In this document: in pieces, positions 1 through 8,618 of the stretch
How positions within the stretch are numbered: position 1 is the first letter of the stretch
Layout of the letters: every line of letters begins with the position of its first letter
From: Allobrachymonas sp.
GTDB taxonomy: Bacteria > Pseudomonadota > Gammaproteobacteria > Burkholderiales > Burkholderiaceae_C
Assembly (NCBI GenBank): GCA_030529505.1
Contig: JAUMWT010000009.1
Coordinates: 1 to 59,360, forward strand
Reading direction: 5' to 3'
Length of the DNA stretch: 59,360 nucleotides
Notes under the pieces: model-generated
What the model saw: only the letters and a program-made list of their open reading frames with translations
What the model was told of the DNA's origin: nothing
The model's database searches: none
Translations under genes and position numbers: made by a program

Positions 1-51
1 TCAAATCCGTTGTTTGATGTTGTGGCTCAATATCTCATGACGACGCTGTCT

Positions 52-225
52 AAGCTGTTCAAACTCTCAACACAAGGTGATCGGAGACGAAGCGGGACGG
101 GATGCAAGGCGCACATCTCTGTATGTGGCGCAATGCATGGCTCGTTTGACATCCGCAAAACGGATGACAAGATTGGCAGCGCGGGCAAAGCGCCCGCCTC
201 CATCATTCAAGCCTTGAACAAGTTC
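52..225 (+). mobile_element. MITE-like dispersed repeat, copy 1 (diverged)
   Basis: Non-coding repeat about 174 bases long. It shares the internal core GGGATGCAAGGCGCACAT and the diverged ends AAGCTGTTCAAACTCTC and CCTTGAACAAGTTC with the copies at 14767, 30942 and 37024. The ends are imperfect inverted repeats. No target duplication can be read here, so this copy looks old. It lies upstream of rpoH and has no coding capacity of its own. Confidence 0.7.
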
Positions 226-587
226 CAAGGCCGCGCATGGTGTTTCCAGGCTGCTCGCAAGCGGCAGGCCATCCGCCAGAATCGTGACGCACGCCACACC
301 CAAAACGGCCTGCCTCGGCAAAGGGGCCAAAGGGGCAATAAAAAAGAGCTGGCCATTTTTGCGCGGCGGCCGCCTTTTCGCCTTTTCTTTTCGCCTTTTG
401 AGCGATGGACGCAACGCCAGGCACCAGCACAGCCTATGCGCACGGCCCCGCCACTTTTGCCTTCTTCAGCGCATCCTGCGCGTGCCAAACATGCAAAAAT
501 TTGCAGACTCCTATATTTGTTACGGAATTTTCACCCTGTTCTGGCACTCTCGCCACATGAGTGCTAACATGAGCCACACTTGATGCT
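226..587. other. Upstream region of rpoH without a recognisable gene
   Basis: The short open frames here overlap on both strands and have no recognisable domain. The last 100 bases are more AT-rich and should hold the rpoH promoter, but I could not fix a convincing -35/-10 pair. Confidence 0.4.
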
Positions 588-613
588 GATGCTCATGCTC
601 CTGCATGGGCATC
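588..613 (+). promoter_or_regulatory. Hairpin in the rpoH leader
   Basis: GATGCTCATGC (588-598) pairs over all 11 positions (one G-U) with GCATGGGCATC (603-613) around a TCCT loop. The hairpin ends about nine bases before the GAAAGGA ribosome-binding site (622-628) of rpoH. The structure is seen directly. A role in temperature-dependent or other translational control is only inferred. Confidence 0.5.
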
Positions 614-633
614 ATCTTTCTGAAAGGAACTCA

Positions 634-1611
634 ATGGTCAATATCACCGCTTTGCCTGTTGATTCTTCTTCCTCGGCCAGCACCGCGCTGGCATTGGCGC
701 CCGGCTGGTCCAGCGCCGTCACCCTGCCCCCGCTGGGCAATCTGGAGGCCTACATCAGCGCCGTCAACCGCATGCCCATGCTCACGCCCGAGCAAGAGCT
801 GGACTACGCCCGCAACCTCGTCAAACACAATGACCTGGAAGCCGCCGGCCGCCTGGTCATGTCGCATCTGCGCCTGGTGGTTTCCATTTCGCGCCAGTAT
901 CTGGGTTACGGCTTGCCGCATGGCGATTTGATTCAAGAAGGCAATATCGGCCTCATGAAAGCGGTGCGCCGTTTCGACCCTGAACAAGGCGTGCGCCTGG
1001 TCAGCTACGCCATCCACTGGATCAAAGCAGAGATCCACGAATACATCCTCAAGAACTGGCGCATGGTCAAGGTTGCCACGACCAAGGCGCAACGCAAGCT
1101 GTTCTTCAATCTGCGCAGCAAGAAGCAGAACTTTCGCGCCCACGCGGCGATGGATGCCGATGAAGGCTTCATCCCGCGCGAAAGCCTGAGCGAGCAGGAA
1201 ATCGACATCATCGCTAAAGATCTCAACGTCAAGCGCGAAGACGTGATCGACATGGAAACCCGCATGACGGGCGGCGATGTGGTGCTCGACCCCACCCCCG
1301 GCCACGATGGCGAACAGGCCTACGGCCCCATCGCCTACCTGTCTGACGCGCGCCACGAACCCACTGCCGTGATCGAAGCGCAACAGCGCGACGAAATGGC
1401 CAGCACGGGCATTGCCGCCGCGCTGGATACGCTGGACGATCGCAGCCGCCGCATCGTGGAAGAGCGCTGGCTCAAGGTCAATGACGATGGCTCCGGCGGC
1501 ATGACGCTGCACGAGCTGGCGGCCGAATACGGCGTCAGCGCCGAACGCATTCGCCAGATCGAGGTGGCTGCCATGAAGAAGATGAAAACCGCGCTGTTGG
1601 CATACGCTTGA
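634..1611 (+). CDS. rpoH: RNA polymerase heat-shock sigma factor RpoH (sigma-32)
   Basis: Alternative sigma factor that directs RNA polymerase to heat-shock promoters (chaperones, proteases). The protein is 325 residues, a little longer than the E. coli protein. Sigma region 2 lies at about residues 55-145, the diagnostic RpoH box QRKLFFNLR at about 153-161, and region 4.2 with a helix-turn-helix (HELAAEYGVSAERIRQIE) near the C terminus. The ATG at 634 is chosen over upstream in-frame ATGs because GAAAGGA lies six bases before it. A stable hairpin precedes that site and a strong terminator follows the stop codon, so the gene appears to be transcribed alone. The ftsEX genes often found upstream are not seen here. 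Confidence 0.97.
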   Translation: MVNITALPVDSSSSASTALALAPGWSSAVTLPPLGNLEAYISAVNRMPMLTPEQELDYARNLVKHNDLEAAGRLVMSHLRLVVSISRQYLGYGLPHGDLIQEGNIGLMKAVRRFDPEQGVRLVSYAIHWIKAEIHEYILKNWRMVKVATTKAQRKLFFNLRSKKQNFRAHAAMDADEGFIPRESLSEQEIDIIAKDLNVKREDVIDMETRMTGGDVVLDPTPGHDGEQAYGPIAYLSDARHEPTAVIEAQQRDEMASTGIAAALDTLDDRSRRIVEERWLKVNDDGSGGMTLHELAAEYGVSAERIRQIEVAAMKKMKTALLAYA

Positions 1612-1633
1612 TACGCACCAGCATTCACGAACC

Positions 1634-1658
1634 CGGGCAGCCAAGGCTGCCCGTTTTT
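1634..1658 (+). terminator. Rho-independent terminator of rpoH
   Basis: A perfect nine-base-pair stem CGGGCAGCC-AA-GGCTGCCCG is followed by TTTTT, 22 bases after the rpoH stop codon. Confidence 0.93.
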
Positions 1659-2233
1659 CATCCCAGCCCGTTTCGATGGGGGTTTGCCCAATGGCAAAGG
1701 CAAGCACCCGAATCGCAACGGGCTTTTTCGTGCTTTTTGCGCCTCGCGTGCTGCTCAGTTATGCAGTCAATGTGTTGCTTGATCCTGCATGAACCCGCCC
1801 GTTGACAGCGCGTATCAACGGCTCTGATTGCTGGCCCTCGCCCGTGTTTTCGACAGCTGCCGAATCAAACGCTTGATTGGCGTCTTGATCGCAGTCTGTA
1901 TCAACAGCTTGATCGCGGCAACTCTTATTCCTTATTGCCCTTGCTCCGCTCGCACCTTGGCATTGACTAGCTGCCTGCAAGCGCAGCAGCCGTGCATGGC
2001 GAACGGTTGCTGCCTTCCATTCACTGCGCTCATGCCCCCCACGCCAGCGTGTACTGGGCGGCATCTTCCAAGCGCTGCACCACGTCTGAAACAAGCGCCA
2101 CGCCCAGGGGAGTCCGTTTCATCCCAACAACCGATCAAGCCCCTACTGCGCTCACAGGCACCGCACGAGCTGTACAGCGGGCGCGACTATCATTGCCAGC
2201 CGTTTGAACCTTGATGGATGGGGAGTGTTGCCC
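1659..2233. other. Intergenic region with no supported gene
   Basis: 575 bases between rpoH and the transporter gene. Open frames on both strands are short and lack recognisable domains. A loose repeat of CTTGATYG occurs at about 1870-1920. Nothing else is seen apart from the presumed promoter of the downstream gene. Confidence 0.4.
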
Positions 2234-3124
2234 ATGTTGGCCCAAATATCGCTTGACGCATCTCTGGCCCAAAGCCTGATGTTTCTGGCAAGCAGTGTGG
2301 TGTGCAGCGTCTCGGTAGGCGCTTTGCTCAAGGCCGGGCGCGCCAGGGGCCTGGACGTGCGGCAGGCCATTTTCATGAACTACATCGTGGCTTCAGGGCT
2401 GTGTTACTTCCTGCTTCGACCCGATTTGAGCAAGCTCGCCTCTGGCGGTCAGCCTGTAGGCATCTTTCTGGCGCTGGGCGTGCTGCTGCCCAGCATTTTC
2501 GTGGCGCTGGCCCAATCGGTGCACAGCGCCGGGCTGGTGCGCACCGATGCGGCGCAGCGCCTGTCGCTCATCATTCCGCTGCTGGCGGCCTTTTTGCTGT
2601 TTGGCGAGCAGTCCAGCACGCGCAAACTCTCGGGCATGGGGCTGGCCTTTGTGGCCCTGTTTTGCCTGCTGTACAAACCCCAAGCCAGCAGCAAAGCGGC
2701 GGCTAGCGGCAGCGCAGCGTGGCTGTGGCCGCTGGTGGTGCTGCTGGGCTTTGGCGTGATTGACGTGCTGTTCAAGCAAATGTCCAAGGCGGGCACCGCT
2801 TTTTCGGCCGGGCTTTTGATCACCTTTTGCATCGCGGGCAGCCTGATGCTGTTGTATCTGCTGGCCACAGGCACCCGCTGGGGCCTGGGCCATTTGCTCA
2901 CGGGCATTGTGCTGGGCGCGCTCAATTTCGCCAACATCTACACCTACATCCGCGCGCACCAGGTGCTGCCGGGCAGCCCGGCGCTGATCTTTTCCTTCAT
3001 GAACATGGGCGTGATCGTGCTGGGCACCTTGGTGGGCGCGCTGGTGTTTCGCGAAAAGCTCAGCCGCATCAATCTGCTGGGCGTGGGCCTGGCCCTGTGC
3101 ACCATCTGGGTGATGATGCCTTGA
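2234..3124 (+). CDS. EamA/DMT-family inner-membrane transporter
   Basis: Predicted drug/metabolite-transporter superfamily protein of 296 residues, close to the usual 290-310. It has about ten hydrophobic segments arranged as two similar halves. Charged residues are few and sit in short loops (for example after FGEQSSTRKLSG and near VFREKLSRINLLG). These FGE/FREKL-type turns before the last helix of each half are typical of EamA repeats. The substrate cannot be told from sequence. ATG 2234 is used because GGGGAG lies just upstream; a TTG at 2204 is in frame but less likely. The gene stands alone. Confidence 0.8.
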   Translation: MLAQISLDASLAQSLMFLASSVVCSVSVGALLKAGRARGLDVRQAIFMNYIVASGLCYFLLRPDLSKLASGGQPVGIFLALGVLLPSIFVALAQSVHSAGLVRTDAAQRLSLIIPLLAAFLLFGEQSSTRKLSGMGLAFVALFCLLYKPQASSKAAASGSAAWLWPLVVLLGFGVIDVLFKQMSKAGTAFSAGLLITFCIAGSLMLLYLLATGTRWGLGHLLTGIVLGALNFANIYTYIRAHQVLPGSPALIFSFMNMGVIVLGTLVGALVFREKLSRINLLGVGLALCTIWVMMP

Positions 3125-3197
3125 ACGCTGCTGCGCTTGCCGACCGTTGAAGGATGGGGTAGATTGCCGCAACGCCCTTGCATTCACCCCACTCACC

Positions 3198-4141
3198 ATG
3201 CCCAAACACCACCCGCCATCTGCAACTACCCCGCCACCCCTGCCAGGTGACAACACTCCGCCGCAACGTACACAAGCAAGCAACAAACGACCTACACCCA
3301 AAAAGCGCAGCAGCCTGGCTGGACTGTGGGTGCTGTTGCTATTGATGGGTGGCGCAGGCTTTTTGTACTGGCAATACGAGCTGGCCCAATTCCGCCTGTT
3401 CGGTTTTCAGCCGCCAGAAATGGCGATGCGCGCGACACGCCCAAGGATGTGATTGGCGATTTGGGTGGATTGAAAGTGCGTATTCCCAGGCACTATGCCG
3501 AATATGTGGAGTACGACGACGATCCAAGCTGGGGCAAAAAACGCAAAGGCCCAGTGCCTGAGCGAACGTTTGACTCGAAGTTGCGCAGCTTTGGGATAGA
3601 AGCGCGTTTCCCTGATATGGTCGGTTTGGAAAATGATCAGCTTCGAAAAGAATATCGCTCTTACAACCTGAACCCAGACAACCCTTGGATTAGCTTTACG
3701 GTTATTTCAGGAAGCAGTTACCCATCACTAGGTGCCAATGCGCGTAATGGGCTGGCAAAAGGGATAGGTGAGTACAGTGAGTATTGGTGGGAGAACTATG
3801 AGCGATTGCCTGAAGGTGTTTATGGATTAGAAGCTTATGTAGTGAGAGGTTTGCATCCTGCAACAGGATTGCCAGCGAAAGAGCATGATGATGCGTACGA
3901 TGTCTACCTCCATCGAGAGCCGAACGGCCACGTTAATACTTACATCAAGTGCGCCAAAACTTCTGTTCCGGGAGGAATAGCAAGATGTCAGCTTCATTTT
4001 GGTTTGGAGCCAGAGGCAGAAGTTTCAGTGACGATTTATTTCTATCCTAAGCTCTTGCCAAGATGGAAAGAGATTCAGCAATCTTCGCGAGATTTGTTGC
4101 TGAGTTTTGAAGTTCAAGACATAACAACAAACAAACTTTAA
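3198..4141 (+). pseudogene. Frameshifted gene for a membrane-anchored protein of unknown function
   Basis: Two overlapping frames make one protein if a single frame change is allowed between about 3420 and 3450. The first frame (3198-3452) gives a proline/basic cytoplasmic tail and one transmembrane helix (LAGLWVLLLLMGGAGFLY). The second (to 4141) continues GDARDTPKDVIGDLGGLKV into a roughly 230-residue hydrophilic domain. A one-base loss would explain the shift. No slippery heptamer suited to programmed -1 slippage is visible at the join, so mutation or sequencing error is more likely. The C-terminal domain is rich in Tyr and Glu, and its DNA is clearly less GC-rich than the neighbours, which suggests transfer. 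I do not recognise the family. Confidence 0.6.
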
Positions 4142-4150
4142 CCTCGCAAT

Positions 4151-4180
4151 AAAAAAGGCCTGCAAAGCAAGCCTTTTTGT
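4151..4180. terminator. Bidirectional terminator between converging genes
   Basis: AAAAAGGCCTGC and GCAAGCCTTTTT form a stem around AAA with A and T runs on either side. It can stop the plus-strand gene ending at 4141 and mltD arriving on the minus strand. Confidence 0.85.
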
Positions 4181-4196
4181 TTTATCGACAACGCTT

Positions 4197-5924
4197 TCAT
4201 TTCTTCTTTTTGGCGGGCGCGGCTTTTTTGGCGCTGGCTTTGGCAGGTGCCGCTTTGCCAGCACCTGCGCTGACTGCGCGCGCCTTGCCTTGATTGGCTG
4301 ACGTTTTGCTGGCAGCCGCACGGCCTTTTTGATTCGCAGCTTGCTGGCCGCCGCGTTGGGCCGTTTGGGCTTCTGCCGCCGCTTTTTTGCCACCCTTTTG
4401 CGCGGTGGCTTGTTTCTTGCTGCCCCCGCGTTTTTCAACTGCGGCCACTTTGTCATTGCCACGCCCAGCGCGGGTGGCAACCATCTGGCTGCGGCCATTG
4501 CGCCCGCCGCCTGTGGTTTGCGGCAAATGCAGCACCACGGCCTTGCCGGGCGCGAGCTTCTGGCCAGGTTTGGCGCGGTTCCAGCGCGCCACGGTGGTGG
4601 GCGAGAGGCCATAGCGCGCGGCGATGCTGGCGATGGTGTCACCCTTGCGCGCCTTGATGCTGCTGCGCTTGAGCACCACTTTCTGGAGCGAACGTGATGC
4701 TGGCGCACCTTCATAGGCCAGGCGCAAGCCCACACTGCTGTTGGCGATGGAGAGGGGGATTTCCGCCTCTTGCCCCTTGGCACGCGGCACCAGGATGATG
4801 GAGCCCGCCTTGATGCGCGCATGCGGAGAAATCTTGTTGATTTCGCGCAGCGCATCGACCGTGGCCCCGGTTTGCTCGGCCACTTGCGCCAGTGTCACGT
4901 TCTGCGGGGGCACCCACACCGTCCAGCTGGCGAGCTGGCGGTCTTGCATCGCCTCGAGGTTTTGCTCGAAAGTGTCCACGCTATCCCACGGCAGCAGGAT
5001 ATGCGGCGTGGCCGAGGCGATGATGAGCGAACGGTTGGTGGCCGGGTTGAGCGCTTTGAAGTCTTGCTCGCTGATGCCTGCCAGCTGCGCGGCAATGGCT
5101 ACGTCCATGTCGCGCTTGATGCTGACCTTTTTGAAATAGGGGTGGTTGGCCACGCTGGGCAAGGTGGTGTTGAAGGTGGCCGGGTTGCGCACGATGTTTT
5201 TGATCGCTTGCAGCTTGGGCACGTATTCGCGCGTTTCGTTGGGCATGCGCAGGTCTTCGTAGCTGGTGCCCAGGCCCGCTGCGCGGTTGCGGGCGATGGC
5301 GCGCTGCACGCTGCCTTCGCCCCAGTTGTAGGCGGCCAGGGCCAGGTGCCAGTCGCCAAACATGTCGTACAGGCGCTGCAAATAGTCCAACGCGGCGCGG
5401 GTGGAGTGCAGGATGTCGCGGCGCTCGTCGCGGAAGAAGTTTTGCTGCAGCGAAAAGTGCCGCCCCGTGCTGGGAATGAATTGCCACATGCCCGCAGCCT
5501 TGGCGCTGCTTACGGCATTGGGGTTGAAGGCGCTTTCGACAAAAGGCAGCAGGGCCAGCTCGGTGGGCATGCGGCGGCGCTCGATCTCTTCCACCACGTG
5601 GTACAGGTATTTGTTGGATCGGCTCACCATGCGTTGCATGTAGTCCGGCCGGCGGGTGTAGTAGTCCTCTTTCTCGCGCACGGTGGCGTTGTGCAGATCG
5701 GGCATGGCAAAGCCGTTGCGAATGCGATCCCACAAATCTTCTTGCGAGACTGTGCTGCGCACCACGGTGACGCTGCTGTGCGTGGGCGCGCGCACGCTCA
5801 CCTGGGACGGTGGCGGTGGCGTCGGTGTTTTGGGTTGTTGTGTGGCACACCCGGCCGCCACGGCCGCTAGCGCGGCAGCTCCCAGCCACCGCACGCTACG
5901 CTCAAGAGAAAAAGGCAAATGCAT
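4197..5924 (-). CDS. mltD: Membrane-bound lytic murein transglycosylase D (lipoprotein)
   Basis: Cleaves the glycan strands of peptidoglycan to give 1,6-anhydromuropeptides at the outer membrane. A lipoprotein signal ends in AAVAAGC with Cys at residue 26. The SLT domain holds the catalytic Glu in LPFVESAFNP (about residue 130), GMWQFIPSTGR, and the WHLALAAYNWGEG motif. Two LysM-like peptidoglycan-binding repeats follow (around QVAEQTGATVDALREINKI and SIAARYGLSPTTVARWN). The last 80 or so residues are a low-complexity Ala/Lys/Gly tail, which is unusual and could bind wall polymers or nucleic acid. The protein is 575 residues. ATG 5924 is chosen because it begins the signal peptide. gloB lies 44 bases upstream on the same strand. 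Confidence 0.93.
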   Translation of the reverse strand: MHLPFSLERSVRWLGAAALAAVAAGCATQQPKTPTPPPPSQVSVRAPTHSSVTVVRSTVSQEDLWDRIRNGFAMPDLHNATVREKEDYYTRRPDYMQRMVSRSNKYLYHVVEEIERRRMPTELALLPFVESAFNPNAVSSAKAAGMWQFIPSTGRHFSLQQNFFRDERRDILHSTRAALDYLQRLYDMFGDWHLALAAYNWGEGSVQRAIARNRAAGLGTSYEDLRMPNETREYVPKLQAIKNIVRNPATFNTTLPSVANHPYFKKVSIKRDMDVAIAAQLAGISEQDFKALNPATNRSLIIASATPHILLPWDSVDTFEQNLEAMQDRQLASWTVWVPPQNVTLAQVAEQTGATVDALREINKISPHARIKAGSIILVPRAKGQEAEIPLSIANSSVGLRLAYEGAPASRSLQKVVLKRSSIKARKGDTIASIAARYGLSPTTVARWNRAKPGQKLAPGKAVVLHLPQTTGGGRNGRSQMVATRAGRGNDKVAAVEKRGGSKKQATAQKGGKKAAAEAQTAQRGGQQAANQKGRAAASKTSANQGKARAVSAGAGKAAPAKASAKKAAPAKKKK

Positions 5925-5968
5925 AAGAAAAAAGCCGCGCGCATGGCGCAGCTGGCAATCAGTCGGGT

Positions 5969-6808
5969 TCAAAAACGGTCTTTCCAGGCCCGCAAGGCCG
6001 TAAAAACCTCAAGCGGGCTGGAGGGGGAGCCACCAGAAGATTCATGCGCCGCAACGGCGGCTTGCACCGCAGGCTCGTGCGCACGCAAAAAAGGGTTGAT
6101 GGCTTTTTCCCGCTGCAAGCTCGAAGGCAAGGTGGGCCGGTGTTGCGCCCGCAAGGCCTCGCACTGCAGGGCATATTGCGCAATCGCCGCATTGCCGGGT
6201 TCCACCGCCTGGGCAAAGCGCAAATTGGCCTGAGTATATTCGTGCGCGCAGCACACGCGGGTGTTGCCAGGCAAGGCCGCGAGCTTTTGCAGAGACGAAA
6301 ACATCTGCGCGGGCGTGCCTTCGAACAGGCGCCCGCAGCCAGCCGAGAACAAAGTATCGCCACACAGCAGCACGGGCTCTTCAAGCCCAGACTGCGCAGG
6401 GGCATAAAAAGCAATGTGCCCGGCGGTATGTCCGGGCACATCCAGCACGTCAAAACGCAGGCCCAGCGCCTGCACGCTGCGGCCCTCTTGGCATCGGCGC
6501 AGGGCCCGGGCGGGAATGCCTGCCAGCGTTTCACCGGCCAAGCCGTCGGCCGCGGGCAGGTAAACGCAGGTGGCGCTGTTGGCACACTGCCGGTACAGAT
6601 CGGCCACGCCCCCCGTGTGGTCGGCATGGTGATGCGTGATGAGAATGGCGGCCAGCTCCAGCCCCCGGGCCTGCAAAGCGGCTGCGGCGGGTTGTGCCTC
6701 GCCGGGGTCGCACACCAGCGCTTGCCGGCCATCGTGCAGCAACCAGATATAGTTATCGCTCAGGCTGGGCAGTGCCAGCAATTGCACGGCAGATGGGGCA
6801 GAAGGCAT
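5969..6808 (-). CDS. gloB: Hydroxyacylglutathione hydrolase (glyoxalase II)
   Basis: Hydrolyses S-D-lactoylglutathione to D-lactate and glutathione, the second step of methylglyoxal detoxification. It is a metallo-beta-lactamase-fold enzyme of 279 residues. It carries the binuclear metal motif THHHADH (58-64), the GHTAGH histidine motif, CGDTLFSAGCGRLFEGT with the bridging Asp, and CCAHEYTQANLRFA from the C-terminal substrate-binding domain. ATG 6808 fits the family start better than the longer in-frame extension, which adds a spurious hydrophobic stretch. The order gloB / methyltransferase / rnhA matches the E. coli gloB-yafS-rnhA neighbourhood. Confidence 0.95.
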   Translation of the reverse strand: MPSAPSAVQLLALPSLSDNYIWLLHDGRQALVCDPGEAQPAAAALQARGLELAAILITHHHADHTGGVADLYRQCANSATCVYLPAADGLAGETLAGIPARALRRCQEGRSVQALGLRFDVLDVPGHTAGHIAFYAPAQSGLEEPVLLCGDTLFSAGCGRLFEGTPAQMFSSLQKLAALPGNTRVCCAHEYTQANLRFAQAVEPGNAAIAQYALQCEALRAQHRPTLPSSLQREKAINPFLRAHEPAVQAAVAAHESSGGSPSSPLEVFTALRAWKDRF

Positions 6809-6820
6809 AGCAAACAGGCC

Positions 6821-7747
6821 ATGAATCAGGGTTGCGAACGAGATGGCGAGCAAGATCGCCAAAAGGCTGGGCAAATTATAGATTTGGCGCAATGGTTCGC
6901 CTGCGCCTCTGGCCGCGATCTGCAGGCCTGGTCACAAGCGCGCTGCGACCAGGCCAGCGCCAACTGCTTTGGCTGGCACGCCTTGCAGTTGGGCCTGCCC
7001 GCCTGGCCGCTGCTGCGCAACTGCCGCGTGCAGCAGCATTGGGTGGCAGCGGCCCATGCTGCGGCTGATGCGGGCACTCATCCCGCAGCCAGCCCAGGCC
7101 CGGCACCTGATGCAGAGCCCCATGCCGTGGCGGACGTGGATGTGGCACTGGATTGGACCGCCCTGCCCTTTGCCGAATCAAGCATCGACCTGATCGTGCT
7201 GCCCTATGCGCTGGAAGCCAGCGGCGACCCCCACACCGCCTTGCGCGAAGCCGCCCGCGTGCTGGTGCCCGAGGGGCATTTGCTCATTCTGGGCTTCAAC
7301 CCCGCCAGCTTGTGGGGGCTGCAGCGCAACAAGCAGATGCTGGCGCAGCGCTTTGCAGGCGCCCCCACCGCTGCGCCCCATGCGGGGCAGCCGCTTGCCC
7401 AGGCCCACCCTTTGGCGCCCCAAGCCCGGCAGTGGGTGGGCCACCGCCGCCTGCGCGATTGGTTGCAACTGCTGGGTTTTGAAATCAGCGCGGGGCGCTT
7501 TGGCTGCTACCGCCCCATCGTGCGCAGCCAACGGTGGTTTAATCGCCTGCATTGGCTGGAAGCCGCTGGCGACCGCTGGTGGCCTTTTCTGGGCGGCGTG
7601 TATTTTCTGCACGTGATCAAGCGCGTGCACGGTGCACGGCTGCTGCGCCCGGGCTGGTCATTGCCTGCGCGAGCCGCCCCTGCCACCAACCCCATTGCAC
7701 GCGGCCCCCACGCGGCCGCCCCCCACCCCAACACATGCAAACCGTAA
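6821..7747 (+). CDS. SAM-dependent methyltransferase domain protein (YafS-like)
   Basis: Class I methyltransferase-like protein, 308 residues from ATG 6821. The recognisable part runs from about residue 20 ([16 protein letters not shown]) through [11 protein letters not shown], the acidic strand [18 protein letters not shown], and [19 protein letters not shown] (the post-motif strand typical of Methyltransf_11). The SAM-binding glycine loop is not obvious, so activity is uncertain. It is divergent from gloB and overlaps rnhA by 13 bases, the same neighbours as E. coli yafS. The ATG is only 12 bases from the gloB start; a TTG at 6884 would leave room for promoters and starts nearer the conserved region. 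Confidence 0.75.
   Translation: MNQGCERDGEQDRQKAGQIIDLAQWFACASGRDLQAWSQARCDQASANCFGWHALQLGLPAWPLLRNCRVQQHWVAAAHAAADAGTHPAASPGPAPDAEPHAVADVDVALDWTALPFAESSIDLIVLPYALEASGDPHTALREAARVLVPEGHLLILGFNPASLWGLQRNKQMLAQRFAGAPTAAPHAGQPLAQAHPLAPQARQWVGHRRLRDWLQLLGFEISAGRFGCYRPIVRSQRWFNRLHWLEAAGDRWWPFLGGVYFLHVIKRVHGARLLRPGWSLPARAAPATNPIARGPHAAAPHPNTCKP
6875..6880 (-). promoter_or_regulatory. Candidate -10 box for gloB
   Basis: A perfect TATAAT on the minus strand, about 67 bases before the gloB start. No good -35 is seen at the right distance. It lies inside the methyltransferase frame if that gene starts at 6821, which is one reason to consider the later TTG start. Confidence 0.35.
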
Positions 7748-8187
7748 ACATTTATACCGATGGCGCCTGCAAAGGCAACCCTGGCCCTGGCGGCTGGGGC
7801 GTGTGGCTGCAAGCCGGTCCGCACGAAAAGGCCCTGTTCGGCGGCGAAGCCCACACCACCAACAACCGCATGGAGCTGCGCGCCGTGATCGAAGGCCTGC
7901 AGGCCATCAAACGCCCCTGCCAGATCACGCTGTATCTGGACAGCCAATACGTGCGCCAGGGCATCACCAGCTGGATTCACAACTGGAAGAAAAAGGGCTG
8001 GAAAACCGCCGACAACAAGCCCGTGAAAAACGCCGACCTCTGGCAAGAGCTGGATGCGCTGGTGCACAACAGCCCGCACCAGCTGCGCTGGGAATGGGTG
8101 AAAGGCCATGCCGGCAACCCCGGCAACGAAAAGGCCGACGAACTGGCCAACCGCGGCGTGGAGCAAGCCCTGGCGGCGGGCGACTGA
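7735..8187 (+). CDS. rnhA: Ribonuclease HI
   Basis: Degrades the RNA strand of RNA-DNA hybrids (R-loops, primers). At 150 residues it is the normal size for the bacterial type I enzyme. The four catalytic acids are visible: Asp in [14 protein letters not shown], Glu in [12 protein letters not shown], Asp in LYLDSQYV and Asp in NEKADELAN. The active-site His is in [10 protein letters not shown], and the basic handle is [15 protein letters not shown]. The ATG lies inside the end of the preceding methyltransferase gene (13-base overlap), so the two are probably translated from one transcript. Confidence 0.97.
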   Translation: MQTVNIYTDGACKGNPGPGGWGVWLQAGPHEKALFGGEAHTTNNRMELRAVIEGLQAIKRPCQITLYLDSQYVRQGITSWIHNWKKKGWKTADNKPVKNADLWQELDALVHNSPHQLRWEWVKGHAGNPGNEKADELANRGVEQALAAGD

Positions 8188-8618
8188 CACGGGCTGGGTC
8201 AAGAGCTGGATCAAAAAAACCAATCACAAGGAACTGCCACAAAAGACCGCCTATCAAAAGGCCCGCTGACAAACGCCACAAAAACAGGCTCCCTGTGCAT
8301 AAGCTGGCTGGCGGCTGCCTCTGGCCCCGGCCCCAAAACCCAGCCTCCCAGCCGCCTTATCCCCCCGCCGCACACAAGTTGTTCACAGCTTTGCCCACAG
8401 CCCCCGCGCGCCAATGGCCTACCATCTGAGGCTGACTCGTACGTTCTTTAGATCAACGGGGCTTGGCTTCGTATCCCGTTTTTGTTCCCTCGCTTGCGCC
8501 TGATTCGGCACCTACAAAAATTTTGAAATCCGAATCACGCCAAGCTTTTGCCCCAGAAAAGTTTCCCCCGAAAAATCGGGCGCTTTCTTTTCAGACATTT
8601 TTCCGCCCACCCCGCGCC
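8188..8618. other. Intergenic region upstream of dnaB
   Basis: 431 bases with no supported gene; in-frame extensions of dnaB into this region encode low-quality sequence. It holds one perfect and one near-match DnaA box (listed separately). Confidence 0.45.
8294..8302 (-). promoter_or_regulatory. DnaA-box match upstream of dnaB
   Basis: TGTGCATAA is an exact match, on the minus strand, to the DnaA box consensus TTATNCACA. TTGTTCACA at 8379-8387 is a second site with one mismatch. Two sites are too few to call an origin; control of dnaB by DnaA is inference. Confidence 0.35.

Noticed and set aside
1828-2214. Open frames in the gap after rpoH
   Set aside because: They overlap on both strands, lack starts with ribosome-binding sites and show no family pattern.
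3420-3452. Programmed -1 frameshift in the broken gene
   Set aside because: No slippery heptamer or clear downstream structure at the join; mutation or sequencing error is simpler.
8188-8618. Replication origin at the DnaA boxes
   Set aside because: Only one perfect and one imperfect box, no AT-rich unwinding region, and dnaA/dnaN are not present.
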